From Marinibium conchae (lineage in GTDB: Bacteria; Pseudomonadota; Gammaproteobacteria; Enterobacterales; Alteromonadaceae): 64,000 nucleotides of DNA. Shown in pieces: positions 1-8,777 of the stretch. Both the position numbers and the translations under genes were made by a program. The notes beneath the pieces were generated by a model, which saw only the letters and a list, made by a program, of their open reading frames with translations, ran no database searches and was not told the DNA's origin. The stretch lies in contig NZ_JADNRN010000004.1 of assembly GCF_015595035.1 (NCBI RefSeq), forward strand, positions 186,001-250,000, written 5' to 3'. Each line of letters begins with the position of its first letter. Position 1 is the stretch's first letter.

Positions 1-243
1 CACCATCAGCAGCGCAAGTACAATAAAAACGACCAACAGTGGTTGGTCTTTGAAGGTCGAAAAATTAACTGCGACGATAGGAACAAGATAAATAAAATTG
101 TTGGCGATCAGAAACAAGGAACGCACGGTAAAATACAAAATACTGATGGGCGACAAGCGCTGCCATTCATCGCTAGCGCTGTTTAACTCGAGATCTTGGC
201 CAAGTTCATTGCCGTCATTTAGTGCTTTATTCAACTCATCCAT
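1..243 (-). CDS. PH-domain membrane protein, YdbT-like (partial, N-terminus only)
   Basis: The first 81 codons read leftward off the window edge. They begin MDELNKAL and contain WQRLSPISIL followed by a hydrophobic stretch, the usual N-terminal layout of YdbT-type proteins that carry repeated bacterial PH (bPH_2) domains. The rest of the gene lies outside the window. The ATG overlaps the end of the preceding PH-domain gene by 8 bases, so the two are translationally coupled, as in other ydbS-ydbT pairs. A membrane role is inferred from the family; no specific function is known to me. Confidence 0.7.
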   Translation of the reverse strand, partial: MDELNKALNDGNELGQDLELNSASDEWQRLSPISILYFTVRSLFLIANNFIYLVPIVAVNFSTFKDQPLLVVFIVLALLMV

Positions 244-775
244 TCTCTTTCACATCCTTATGGTCGAGAATGTACTGTCGTAGTTGAATGGCTTGTTCAT
301 GTACCAAACCAGGAATTTGAAAAGCGTGGTTTGCACCACCGGCACTATACACTTGCAAAGTAGCAAGCCCCGCGCTTCTCTCAATAGGCCCGCGTGCTAT
401 TTCAATATGTTGAATGCGCATAATAGGCTGGCTAACTAAGCGTCGAAAAAATAATCCCGAGTGAAAATGCACGTCGTGTTCTCGAATAGCATATTGTTTT
501 TTAGGGTCGGCAAAGAAGTGATAAGTCGCCCCACTGATGCTAATAAAAATTAAGCAAAAGGTAGCAAAAAAACTCACATCCGCCACTGTACTCGACAACT
601 CGAAAAGTGGCTGCCAATGAACGATTGCGGAAATAAGCGCGAGCGCTCCCCATAGAATGAGGGATATTTGTATGTTCAATACTCTGTATCGCGGCGATAA
701 AGACTGTAAGTCCATCTCTTCCACCTGGGGTAGGCTCTGTAGATGGATCTGCTGGTTTGAACTGATGTCTGTCAT
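236..775 (-). CDS. PH-domain membrane protein, YdbS-like
   Basis: A 179-residue protein with two hydrophobic segments (roughly residues 34-51 and 63-82) followed by a C-terminal bPH_2 domain (about 88-165). The segment with LFFRRLVSQPIMRIQHIEIARGPIER is diagnostic of this family, in which 'QHIEIxRGPIER' is the conserved core. It forms a two-gene unit with the YdbT-like gene that follows. The family is small, membrane anchored and poorly characterised. It is transcribed away from the GGDEF-EAL gene at 1009. Confidence 0.75.
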   Translation of the reverse strand: MTDISSNQQIHLQSLPQVEEMDLQSLSPRYRVLNIQISLILWGALALISAIVHWQPLFELSSTVADVSFFATFCLIFISISGATYHFFADPKKQYAIREHDVHFHSGLFFRRLVSQPIMRIQHIEIARGPIERSAGLATLQVYSAGGANHAFQIPGLVHEQAIQLRQYILDHKDVKENG

Positions 776-917
776 GTCTTTATTGTCCTCAATTTGCTGC
801 TACTTTAACTGCCTCATATACGCAAATAAGGCATGTTAGCGAAGTTGACTAGTTTCACAAGCATTAGTGTACGCAATTAGTCAGCGGATGAATAAGAGAA
901 ATGTGTAAGAATTTCTA

Positions 918-946
918 TTGTCAAAAAATATACCTGCTTCTATTTA
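918..946 (+). promoter_or_regulatory. Candidate sigma-70 promoter for the GGDEF-EAL gene
   Basis: TTGTCA at 918-923 and TATTTA at 941-946 are separated by 17 bases. If real, transcription starts near 953. That lies inside the longest possible reading frame (ATG at 901) and supports the internal ATG at 1009 as the true start. Seen by eye only. Confidence 0.35.
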
Positions 947-1008
947 TTCATACCCTCAATTATGCACAAAGGCTTTCAATCAAACTTGGCAAGACTATAA
1001 TTCACCGA

Positions 1009-3075
1009 ATGTTATTTAAAACGATTCGCTCAACCCTAACGACATTCAACAGTCTTGCAATCGCAGGCTTGTGCGCGGCGGTGCTCACCTTTTCAATATT
1101 AACGCACGAAGATCTATACAGTGAGGCGGTAACGAGCGATCTCGACGCCCTTTCAAATAACCTTTCTCAAGATCTCGTTCCATATTTAAGTGGCGATGAA
1201 GCTGACCTAATCGACATTCGAACACTACTGTTGCGTTTAGAAGAGTATGAAAATGTAAAGTTTGCGGTTGTTTTCGACAAAAACTACCAACAAATTGATG
1301 TGCACGCCGGAAACACCTTACAGGTTGACGGTAAAATCGACATGACGGTAGACCGCGAACAATTGATGGATATTCCGTTCGGCATGTCGAGTAAAAATGG
1401 AGAGTTATACGCCTATAAGCGTGTCGGTCAGGCCAATATAGCTGAAGTTGGCTATTTGCTAATTGTCAACGACCTCGAGAAACCACTTGTTCGAAGCAAG
1501 TTATCGTTGTTGCTGAAAGTATTGCCACTCACCTTCATCGTTATAGCTATAGGCATCGCATTATCATTATGGCTGAACAGCCGATTGTTGTTTCCACTGC
1601 AAAAACTGGCAAAGCTGGCGCATAAAATCAAAGAAACTAACGACTACTCGATTGATATTAAAGTGCATGGTAAACAAGAGGTGCTCGACCTAAGCAGCGA
1701 ATTTAGCGGCATGATGGATACCATTCATAACGAAGAAATTAAAAACAAACGCTATACCAAGCAGTTAATGCAACAACGCAAAGACATGGAGCGATTGGCG
1801 AATTTTGATAGTTTAACGGGTTTGCCTAATCGCCAATATTTCATGGAAACGCTAAGAAAATCGCTCAGCATTGCGCAACGTGAAGATGACGACTTAGTGT
1901 TGATGTATTTTGACCTCGACGGGTTTAAAGGCGTAAACGACACTTATGGCCACGAAGTTGGCGACAAACTCCTCATTGAAGCGAGTAAGCGTACTCAGCG
2001 CTTTTTGCGTCATGGCGATCTGATAGCGCGCTTGGGTGGAGACGAATTTCTGATTTTACTCTACAACAATCCTAACGACTTCGTTGTAAGCGATATCGCC
2101 CAACGCATTATTAAAGAAATCAGCAAGCCCTTTGATATTCTCGAATGGGAAATCCTTATTAGCGCAAGCATTGGCCTTACTCGCGCAAAAGACGCTAGCT
2201 ACAATCTCAGTGACTTTGTTAGCAATGCAGATGTTGCGATGTATAAATCAAAATTGGAAGGGAAAAATACCCACACCATATTTGTGCATGAAATGATGGA
2301 AGACAACAAACGTAAACTCATGCTGGCAAATAACCTTATGCCGGGCTTGAAAAACGGTGAGTTTGAACTGTATTACCAACCTAAAGTTGATCAGCAAGAG
2401 GAAATCGTTGGTTTTGAAGCACTGCTTCGCTGGAATAGCAGTGAATTTGGCTTTGTGTCGCCTGTCGAGTTCATTGGTATAGCGGAACAAAGCGGTAAGA
2501 TCAGTGAAATCACCTACTGGGTGATGGATCAAGTAATGCAAGATACACCAACTTTGATTGAAGCCTTTGGAGATGAAACTGTTGTATCGCTTAACCTATC
2601 CGCTCACGACCTACGCAATAGCAATCTATTCGAAGATATTCAAAACCTGTTCGCTAAATACCAACTTCGCCCACAAAATATAGAGTTTGAAGTAACCGAA
2701 TCAACGTATTTAGAAAACTTCGATATGGCAAATGAGTTCTTTCGAGACATACGCGAAATTGGCTCTAGCATCGCATTAGATGACTTTGGAACCGGATACT
2801 CGTCGTTGTCTTACTTAACACAAATAGAATTACACACCTTAAAAATCGATAAACAATTCGTTGATAATTTGGGAGTGTCAAAACGCAGTACACTAGTAAC
2901 GACAACCATCGTCGAAATGGCAAAACAGTTGAACTTGAATATATGTGCCGAGGGAGTGGAAACGAGAGAGCAGCGCGATTTCTTGGTAGAGAGTGGTTGC
3001 CAACAACTTCAAGGTTACTTGTTCGGCAAACCAGCGCCGTTAGAAGCCATATTAAAAACCTTTGGCACCAAATAA
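1009..3075 (+). CDS. Membrane GGDEF-EAL protein (c-di-GMP synthase/phosphodiesterase)
   Basis: A 688-residue protein from the ATG at 1009: an N-terminal membrane helix, a periplasmic sensory loop of about 130 residues, a second helix near 165-185, a HAMP-like linker, then GGDEF and EAL domains. The diguanylate cyclase signature GGDEF is intact at residues 343-347. The phosphodiesterase signature EAL is intact at 470-472, with DDFGTGYSS, KIDKQFV and EGVET further on. Both activities are therefore possible, although in many such fusions only one is used. The frame is open from 901, but the extra 36 residues are unlike a membrane-protein start and a candidate promoter lies inside them. It converges on the H-NOX operon, with a shared terminator between. 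Confidence 0.85.
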   Translation: MLFKTIRSTLTTFNSLAIAGLCAAVLTFSILTHEDLYSEAVTSDLDALSNNLSQDLVPYLSGDEADLIDIRTLLLRLEEYENVKFAVVFDKNYQQIDVHAGNTLQVDGKIDMTVDREQLMDIPFGMSSKNGELYAYKRVGQANIAEVGYLLIVNDLEKPLVRSKLSLLLKVLPLTFIVIAIGIALSLWLNSRLLFPLQKLAKLAHKIKETNDYSIDIKVHGKQEVLDLSSEFSGMMDTIHNEEIKNKRYTKQLMQQRKDMERLANFDSLTGLPNRQYFMETLRKSLSIAQREDDDLVLMYFDLDGFKGVNDTYGHEVGDKLLIEASKRTQRFLRHGDLIARLGGDEFLILLYNNPNDFVVSDIAQRIIKEISKPFDILEWEILISASIGLTRAKDASYNLSDFVSNADVAMYKSKLEGKNTHTIFVHEMMEDNKRKLMLANNLMPGLKNGEFELYYQPKVDQQEEIVGFEALLRWNSSEFGFVSPVEFIGIAEQSGKISEITYWVMDQVMQDTPTLIEAFGDETVVSLNLSAHDLRNSNLFEDIQNLFAKYQLRPQNIEFEVTESTYLENFDMANEFFRDIREIGSSIALDDFGTGYSSLSYLTQIELHTLKIDKQFVDNLGVSKRSTLVTTTIVEMAKQLNLNICAEGVETREQRDFLVESGCQQLQGYLFGKPAPLEAILKTFGTK

Positions 3076-3123
3076 GCTGGTTTCAGGCACGCTTCGTTTC
3101 ACTCCTAGTATTTTTTAGCAATA

Positions 3124-3149
3124 AAAAACTCAGCCATTGCTGAGTTTTT
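3124..3149. terminator. Bidirectional rho-independent terminator
   Basis: Perfect 10-bp stem AAAAACTCAG / CTGAGTTTTT with a 6-base loop, A-rich on one side and T-rich on the other. It can serve both the GGDEF-EAL gene (+) and the H-NOX operon (-). Confidence 0.85.
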
Positions 3150-3187
3150 ACCCATTTATACGTTGCTAGTACTTGCTGCCAAATAGA

Positions 3188-3649
3188 CTATTTGGTTTCA
3201 AACACTACTTTTAATGAATCGGGAAGCTCCGTAGCTTCATCCACATAAGTCACTGCACCTTTATTATTCATGACGTAAGCAATGGCGCTTTGTTCAGATG
3301 CCAACTCTCGCGGTGGCTTACTTTTACCAGAGAAACGCATTTGAGCCCAGTAGCTTTGTATACGTGATTCGGTTAAGCCCAGCACGTGCGTATTAAACTG
3401 CAAACGAGTACGATGATCTGGCTCTAGCGCAACCGCGCTAAGCTCATATTGAACAGCCCCGCCTAAAAATAAGGACTTCACCTCTTGGCGGCTGAGGCTA
3501 ATTTCTTCATCGACGTTGGCTATCAGTTTTACTTTTGCAAAAGCGGTAGATATCGGCGTTGTCCATAATATAGCAAGAGACAAACCCAAGCCCACCCTTC
3601 TACCAAATGACTTATTGTTGTTGATTGACGCGAGCAAATTATTCTTCAT
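3188..3649 (-). CDS. Small PstS-like periplasmic substrate-binding protein
   Basis: A 153-residue protein with a signal peptide ending near TAFA. The motifs SLSRQEVKSLFLGG, SYWAQMRFSGKSKPPRE and KGAVTYVDE are typical of the short 'phosphate ABC transporter substrate-binding' family, much shorter than true PstS (about 320-350 residues) and usually found without transporter genes. The start is the ATG inside TAATG, overlapping the stop of the porin-like gene by one base; an upstream in-frame ATG at 3661 lies within that gene. It is the last gene of the H-NOX operon. Ligand unknown; phosphate binding should not be assumed. Confidence 0.7.
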   Translation of the reverse strand: MKNNLLASINNNKSFGRRVGLGLSLAILWTTPISTAFAKVKLIANVDEEISLSRQEVKSLFLGGAVQYELSAVALEPDHRTRLQFNTHVLGLTESRIQSYWAQMRFSGKSKPPRELASEQSAIAYVMNNKGAVTYVDEATELPDSLKVVFETK

Positions 3650-4875
3650 TAGAATATCCACTCCACAGCAAATTGATATAAGAGCGCTTCTGGTTTTTGC
3701 GATGTGCTGTCTATAACATCGAAAAATGCTCGATCGCCCTGCTTGCCACTAAGGAAACTTAGCTCTGCCTTAAGTGCTATGTTAATAGTGTAATCATAAC
3801 GTATTCCCACGGTAAAACTATCTAAGCTATCAACAGGCAAAGAGTTTATAACTTGTTGATAACCAAAACCTAGAGCATCTAACTGCGGATTAACACCAAA
3901 GGGAATTTCGCTTGGAAAGCTGCCATATTGCGCATCGCTGCTGGCCAGTGTTGCATGGAGCAATACTGCGGGAAAATGATACCCCATACTCAAATAACCC
4001 GCGTCCAAATCAGGAACGAAGAGAATATCCGAGCGAATAGCCGTAAATTCAGAACGAATATAATAGTCGATAGTCTCGTATGATAAACCCAGCTTGTAGA
4101 AGCTTGCATTACCATCGATATCAAGTGAATTGGCGCTTTGCAAGAAATTCAACTGCCGTAAGACATCTTGAAATCCACTCAACTCTTGGTTTATTACGGA
4201 AACCGAGCCCTCATGATAAGCCGCGGAAAAGAGGAAATTTCTCCACTGAGCGTCGCCTGCAAGCCCGAAAACGTATTGAACATCAGCCTCGCGGCGATCG
4301 CCAGAAACGACAAGTTCGCCCTCAAAAAAGCCATAATATGCATTTAGAGACCCCGTGATTGAAGACGCTGAATACTTGTATCGACTTGTTAAGCCATCGA
4401 AATCAGAAAATACGTAATTTGTATAAACTTGTATAGGAGGTGAAATCCAATCGTAGGCAAAGCCCACATCTATTACATCGCTGTAATTAAAAAAAGGAAT
4501 GCGTTGACGTCCTAGTTTAAATGACAAATTAGTTGTCGGCTCGTATTGTAAATACAGCCACTGCACGCCACTTTTTCTGCTTTCTCCACTGTGGCCTAAC
4601 ACCTGAGCGACCACAGATAATTTCTCGGAGTAGCTAAAATCACCACGAATCGCGAGTAAGCTCTGCTCTGAAAACGAAAGCTCATTGTCATAGCCTACAA
4701 AACTGAGGCTGTCATCGTCGATCGCGCCGCTTACTATTCTGCCAAAGCCGCTAAACTCAAAACTACTATCATCGGCTAGGCTAGGCAATGACGCCAATGC
4801 GAGCGCAAGAATACATAATCCATAACTACATATCTTGGCAACATACTGCGGGGTGTATTTGCAAAGTATTTTCAC
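3649..4875 (-). CDS. Outer-membrane porin-like beta-barrel protein
   Basis: A 408-residue protein with a signal peptide (cleavage near LPSLAD), alternating aromatic/polar strands and a C-terminal phenylalanine (ending EWIF), all hallmarks of outer-membrane beta-barrels inserted by the Bam complex. Segments such as LYLQYEPTTNLSFKLGRQRIP resemble general porins, in which 'LKxGRQ' strands are common. It lies 10 bases after the response regulator and overlaps the next gene, so it belongs to the H-NOX operon. The pairing with a small PstS-like protein suggests a cell-envelope output or sensing role; substrate unknown. Confidence 0.65.
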   Translation of the reverse strand: MKILCKYTPQYVAKICSYGLCILALALASLPSLADDSSFEFSGFGRIVSGAIDDDSLSFVGYDNELSFSEQSLLAIRGDFSYSEKLSVVAQVLGHSGESRKSGVQWLYLQYEPTTNLSFKLGRQRIPFFNYSDVIDVGFAYDWISPPIQVYTNYVFSDFDGLTSRYKYSASSITGSLNAYYGFFEGELVVSGDRREADVQYVFGLAGDAQWRNFLFSAAYHEGSVSVINQELSGFQDVLRQLNFLQSANSLDIDGNASFYKLGLSYETIDYYIRSEFTAIRSDILFVPDLDAGYLSMGYHFPAVLLHATLASSDAQYGSFPSEIPFGVNPQLDALGFGYQQVINSLPVDSLDSFTVGIRYDYTINIALKAELSFLSGKQGDRAFFDVIDSTSQKPEALLYQFAVEWIF

Positions 4876-4885
4876 GTTTTATTCA

Positions 4886-6043
4886 CTACCCTTCTAAGTC
4901 AAAAGTAAGCACAACCAAGCGGTCTCGTAAGGTAGTTAGATTGTCTTCTACATGCATCCCCTCATCTATGTGCAATATCATTTCCGATGCCTTGCTGTTA
5001 ACTGTGGTGGAAATGGTTTGCTCTTGAGTTTCAATTAACCCCAGTTTAAAGAAACAATCGTCGAGTTCACTTTGCATGTCTTCCATAATATGCATGGTTT
5101 TTTGCTTATGCTGGGTTTGCATTTGGATGATCATTTCCATTGTGGATTGAATATCTTGAAGTTCGTCGCGAAGGTTATTGATGCTGAGGTCGCTATTGGC
5201 AACATTGCTCGCTGGAGCATCATCTAAACTTCCAGATATTTTCTTATTTAGAGCGTCGGTATCCTCAATGATCATCATCAGATTGTCGCGTAAGTCGCCT
5301 CTCTCCATTTCGTCATCGGGCATATTTTTTATGATCACCGACACACTTTCAAAATTGACAATGTATCGGCTACCCTTCTCCAAAAATCTCGCTGTCATTG
5401 AAGCAGCTCTATTTAACAAGTCTTGCTCTAATGGAGTAATCATCATTTGAGATGAACGATTTATTATGCGTTTATCAGTGCGTAATTGCACACAAGCATC
5501 AATATTTAGGCCGTCAAAAACATCGAACAAAGCGCTAATCAGTGCCTCTGGTGTTCGTATCTTCAAGCCACTGCGTAAGAATCCCAGTACCGTCCCTAGA
5601 TGACCAGCGCTCGCAATTACCGACATCACCATATCGGTAGTTTCACGGTTTTCGTCGGATAATTCGGCAATACGAGCTCTATCCTCAATCACTACTTTTA
5701 CTTTTCTTGCAACTAGTGTGGCATCGATAGGTTTAGTCAGGTAGTCAAGGCCACCCACGTCGAAACCACGCAAAATCTCCTCGGTGTGCGTATTACCCGA
5801 TACAAACATCACTGGCATTTGCGGGGCTGTTTCAAGAATTTGTTTACATGTTTCGTAGCCGTCCATATCGGGCATAACAACATCGAGCAAGACAAGCTCA
5901 ATATCGGGGTCATCTTTCACCATTTGCACGGCTTGAAAACCACTTGTAGCGGCGACTATCGCGTACTTATCTTTCAATACTTCCATCAAAATGCGAAGTT
6001 CATTTGGAGAGTCGTCAACAAGTAGAATTCTATTCTTGTTCAT
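4886..6043 (-). CDS. Response regulator with an unrecognised alpha-helical output region
   Basis: A 385-residue protein with an N-terminal receiver domain (residues 3-122): acidic pocket DD at 10-11, phospho-acceptor Asp54 in LLDVVMPDMDG, and the conserved Lys in LTKPID near 105. The remaining 260 residues are mainly helical, with a likely coiled coil around 290-345 (DIQSTMEMI, QTQHKQKTM). I see no DNA-binding, EAL, GGDEF, HD-GYP or PP2C motif there. It starts 3 bases after the hybrid kinase, so it is the natural receiver of phosphate from that kinase's Hpt domain. The output may be protein-protein interaction; this is open. Confidence 0.8.
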   Translation of the reverse strand: MNKNRILLVDDSPNELRILMEVLKDKYAIVAATSGFQAVQMVKDDPDIELVLLDVVMPDMDGYETCKQILETAPQMPVMFVSGNTHTEEILRGFDVGGLDYLTKPIDATLVARKVKVVIEDRARIAELSDENRETTDMVMSVIASAGHLGTVLGFLRSGLKIRTPEALISALFDVFDGLNIDACVQLRTDKRIINRSSQMMITPLEQDLLNRAASMTARFLEKGSRYIVNFESVSVIIKNMPDDEMERGDLRDNLMMIIEDTDALNKKISGSLDDAPASNVANSDLSINNLRDELQDIQSTMEMIIQMQTQHKQKTMHIMEDMQSELDDCFFKLGLIETQEQTISTTVNSKASEMILHIDEGMHVEDNLTTLRDRLVVLTFDLEG

Positions 6044-6046
6044 TCT

Positions 6047-8005
6047 TTATCCTATCAGCGTGATCGCAGTGTTAATTGAAGCTGAAACGGCCGCTGTATC
6101 AAATTTAAGCATTGAATCTTTGGCATGCAGTAACTCTTCGTGAAGCTGAGGAGACAGTTCGCATTCAAGAATGTCGTTAAGTATGTCTTCAGCAGCAAAT
6201 AAGTCTTTGTTTACTAACGTTAAAAGCTCTTCCAACCCAGATTTGATATAGTCTAAGCTTTCTTTTCTCAAGTCGGTAGTACTTGTTGTCTTAATGGGGT
6301 TATCGACTGCAGCAAAGTTTTTATTAAGCCCTTCTAGAAAGCGCTGTACTTTTATTATCGCCTGCTGTTTGGGCCAACTATCGTGATTGATTAACGAAGC
6401 TTCATATTCACCCGCCCAATCCGCAAGTTCAGTGATACCTAAGTTGCCAGCACCACCTTTTACCTTATGTAATAAAATAATAGCGTTCGTGCTGTCATCA
6501 CTTTGTTTTAACTCACTAACTTTCGCTGCGAAGTCTGCATGCTCTTGCAAAAAGCGCTCGATTAGAGAATACAGAAGGGGCCAGTCTCCACCAAGTCGGT
6601 CAAGACTACTCTGGGTGTCGATACCATCAATCAGCACCGTCTCTATTTCTACATCCTGACTGTCAGTTTCTCCCTCTGTCACTGCACTTAAATACTTTAA
6701 TACAACTGCTCTTAAGCTCTCACGCTCGATGGGCTTTGAAATATGATCTTGCATTCCTACGCTATAGCACTCTTCAACGTGCTCGGTAGAGTTGTGAGCG
6801 GTCATGGCGACGATCGGTACATCAGCATAAGCCTTATTAGAAGCTCTTATCAATTGAGTTGCTTCGATCCCTCCCATCACAGGCATTTGCAGGTCCATCA
6901 GTACCAGGTGATAGTCGTTCATCTCCAGCATATCTATCGCTTTTTTGCCATCGTCTGCTAGCTCAACATGACAATCCCATTTGGATAGCATTTTCATTGC
7001 TATCATCTGGTTTACAGGGTTATCTTCAACCAGCAAAATACGACTATTAGTTAGGCTTGCTTCATCTGCTGTGTTAACAGTACGAACCAAAGTCATATCT
7101 TCTAAGGCGGCGTCACTTGTTTTAAAACAAATGTCTACATGAAAGGTAGTGCCCTCACCCAACTCACTCTCAACGGTAATTTCGCCATTGAACATTTCAA
7201 CCAAATTTTTAGTGATGTTCATACCCAAGCCAGTACCACCAAAATCACGGGTTATGCTGGTATCGGCTTGCTCAAAAGCCGCAAAAACAGTACTGATGTG
7301 CTCCTTGCTAATGCCTATTCCGGAATCAGCAACGGTTAAACGATACACACCTTTTGAATTGAAAGGTGTGAATGAGAGAAACACGCCGCCGTTGTCGGTA
7401 AATTTAATGGCGTTGGATAATAAGTTGCTGATAATTTGGGTCAGCCGAAGTGGATCAGTTATCAACACATTTGGAACGGCCGCATCAATGTTGAAACGAA
7501 ATTCTATGCCTTTGTTTTTAGCATCTAAAATGAACGGGGCGCAAACCGATTGGAAATAGGTTTTTACATTAACCGGTGATAACTCTAGCTCTACTTTTTT
7601 TGCTTCAATCTTAGAAAAATCAAGAATATCATTTATGACACCTAACAAATGCTTGCCAGACGTAAGCGCCACCGAGACTAATTCTTGCTGCTCTAGGGTA
7701 AGTTCCTCGTCAGAAAGCAAGGTTAATACGCCCAACACACCATTCATTGGTGTTCTTAGCTCATGGCTCATATTTGCGATGAAATCAGATTTAACCTGCA
7801 GGGCAAGTAAGGCGTCATCGCGGGCCTTTTGCATTTGTGAGGTGCGTTTTGCGACTAGCTTTTCCAAACTTTCGCTGAGCTTTGACAGCTCCCGGTTCTT
7901 TTGAAACAGCTGTTTACTATTTATCTCGAGTAAATCTTCAGCTTCCTTTCTTGCTAATTGCTCCCTGGCCAGTCGCTTTTCCAAGCGGATGAGGTCGCTG
8001 GGCAT
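6047..8005 (-). CDS. Soluble hybrid sensor histidine kinase (HisKA-HATPase-REC-Hpt), H-NOX partner
   Basis: A 652-residue protein with no membrane helix. It has an N-terminal coiled coil (1-70), HisKA with His81 in SHELRTPMN, HATPase with LLSNAIKFTDNGG, DSGIGIS and GGTGLGMN (190-295), a receiver domain with Asp371 (321-440), and a C-terminal Hpt domain with His513 in LLHKVKGGAGNLG. This is a full internal phosphorelay. The ATG overlaps the H-NOX stop (TAATG), matching the known arrangement in which a cytosolic H-NOX protein regulates a kinase (HnoK or its relatives) according to nitric oxide binding. It probably passes phosphate to the response regulator that follows. Confidence 0.88.
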   Translation of the reverse strand: MPSDLIRLEKRLAREQLARKEAEDLLEINSKQLFQKNRELSKLSESLEKLVAKRTSQMQKARDDALLALQVKSDFIANMSHELRTPMNGVLGVLTLLSDEELTLEQQELVSVALTSGKHLLGVINDILDFSKIEAKKVELELSPVNVKTYFQSVCAPFILDAKNKGIEFRFNIDAAVPNVLITDPLRLTQIISNLLSNAIKFTDNGGVFLSFTPFNSKGVYRLTVADSGIGISKEHISTVFAAFEQADTSITRDFGGTGLGMNITKNLVEMFNGEITVESELGEGTTFHVDICFKTSDAALEDMTLVRTVNTADEASLTNSRILLVEDNPVNQMIAMKMLSKWDCHVELADDGKKAIDMLEMNDYHLVLMDLQMPVMGGIEATQLIRASNKAYADVPIVAMTAHNSTEHVEECYSVGMQDHISKPIERESLRAVVLKYLSAVTEGETDSQDVEIETVLIDGIDTQSSLDRLGGDWPLLYSLIERFLQEHADFAAKVSELKQSDDSTNAIILLHKVKGGAGNLGITELADWAGEYEASLINHDSWPKQQAIIKVQRFLEGLNKNFAAVDNPIKTTSTTDLRKESLDYIKSGLEELLTLVNKDLFAAEDILNDILECELSPQLHEELLHAKDSMLKFDTAAVSASINTAITLIG

Positions 8006-8559
8006 TACTGGCCCTCGGATCTGAGTGTAAAAATAGTATTGTGAATATCTTGCTCAACCCAGTCTTTACGTTCAACCGTGAAAGACTCCCCATAATACGA
8101 AGATGTGGATGCAATTAATCCTTCGGCTAAATCAGCAAAGCCTCTGGTTGATTGATAATGAAGTTTAAAACCGTCATCATCAGTAAGCGCGTCTTGATAG
8201 GAAAAATGGGGAAGCTCGGCATCGGGATAAAGTTTTCGAACTTCAACATGAATGTGTTTATCTATTTGCTTAAGTAATTCTAACGTAGAGCCGGCTTCTT
8301 TAAAAAAACTCTCAAACTTCTCGGTAAACACCTTTCCAAGATGCACGCCAAAGGTGTGTATCAGCTTTGGTACGGGAATATCAACTTTAGCGCTCAATTC
8401 AACCACCATGTCGACTAGCTCTACATGGTCGTAGGTTCCTACCGACGTATAAGCCCCACCAGACTTAGGATTTGTTGCGTCAATCAAGTCGTCTAACATA
8501 TCCTCGCCAAACGCGGCTTCAACCATCTGTGAAAACTCAGTAAAAACGATACCTTTCAT
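8005..8559 (-). CDS. H-NOX haem-based gas sensor (nitric oxide sensor)
   Basis: A 184-residue haem-NO-binding (HNOB) domain protein. It starts MKGIVFTEF like canonical bacterial H-NOX. The proximal haem ligand is His104 in IHVEVRKLYP, and the porphyrin-propionate motif YxSxR is present as YQSTR. The start at 8559 is chosen because AAGG sits 7 bases upstream and family members begin with MKG; the frame is open to 8652 but the extra 31 residues are not H-NOX-like. In facultative aerobes H-NOX proteins bind NO tightly and inhibit a partner kinase. First gene of a five-gene operon: H-NOX, hybrid kinase, regulator, porin-like, PstS-like. Confidence 0.92.
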   Translation of the reverse strand: MKGIVFTEFSQMVEAAFGEDMLDDLIDATNPKSGGAYTSVGTYDHVELVDMVVELSAKVDIPVPKLIHTFGVHLGKVFTEKFESFFKEAGSTLELLKQIDKHIHVEVRKLYPDAELPHFSYQDALTDDDGFKLHYQSTRGFADLAEGLIASTSSYYGESFTVERKDWVEQDIHNTIFTLRSEGQ

Positions 8560-8777
8560 TGCGTTACCTTGTAAAAGTGAAGAAAAACCCTCCTTGTTAC
8601 CGTAAAGCTCAATATTATGTGTCACTTGCTTCCATGGAACTACCTTTCGCACCTAGAGTATGCGTTTACGCTTTAGAATAAAGTATGAATAGTTAGACTT
8701 AATTATAATGACTTAAACGGAACAAAATGTGCTCCTTGATAAAATGCCGTATCGGTTATCATTAAAGAGCTTTTATC
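8560..8777. promoter_or_regulatory. Divergent promoter region between the H-NOX and cupredoxin/globin operons
   Basis: The only intergenic DNA available to drive both operons. On the + strand there is a perfect -10-like TATAAT at 8704-8709, without an obvious -35. An inverted repeat TGATAA-N13-TTATCA spans 8737-8761, just upstream of the cupredoxin start, and could be a regulator site or transcript hairpin. I found no convincing FNR (TTGAT-N4-ATCAA) or NsrR-like site by eye. Confidence 0.45.

Noticed and set aside
901-1008. N-terminal extension of the first GGDEF-EAL protein
   Set aside because: The 36 extra residues contain a candidate promoter and do not resemble a signal or anchor; the membrane helix begins after the ATG at 1009.
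7149-7559. + strand frame of 136 codons opposite the hybrid kinase
   Set aside because: It lies within the HATPase coding region on the other strand and has no motif or ribosome site of its own.
8560-8652. Longer H-NOX reading frame
   Set aside because: Family members begin with MKG and the ATG at 8559 has a good ribosome site; the extra residues are probably leader DNA.
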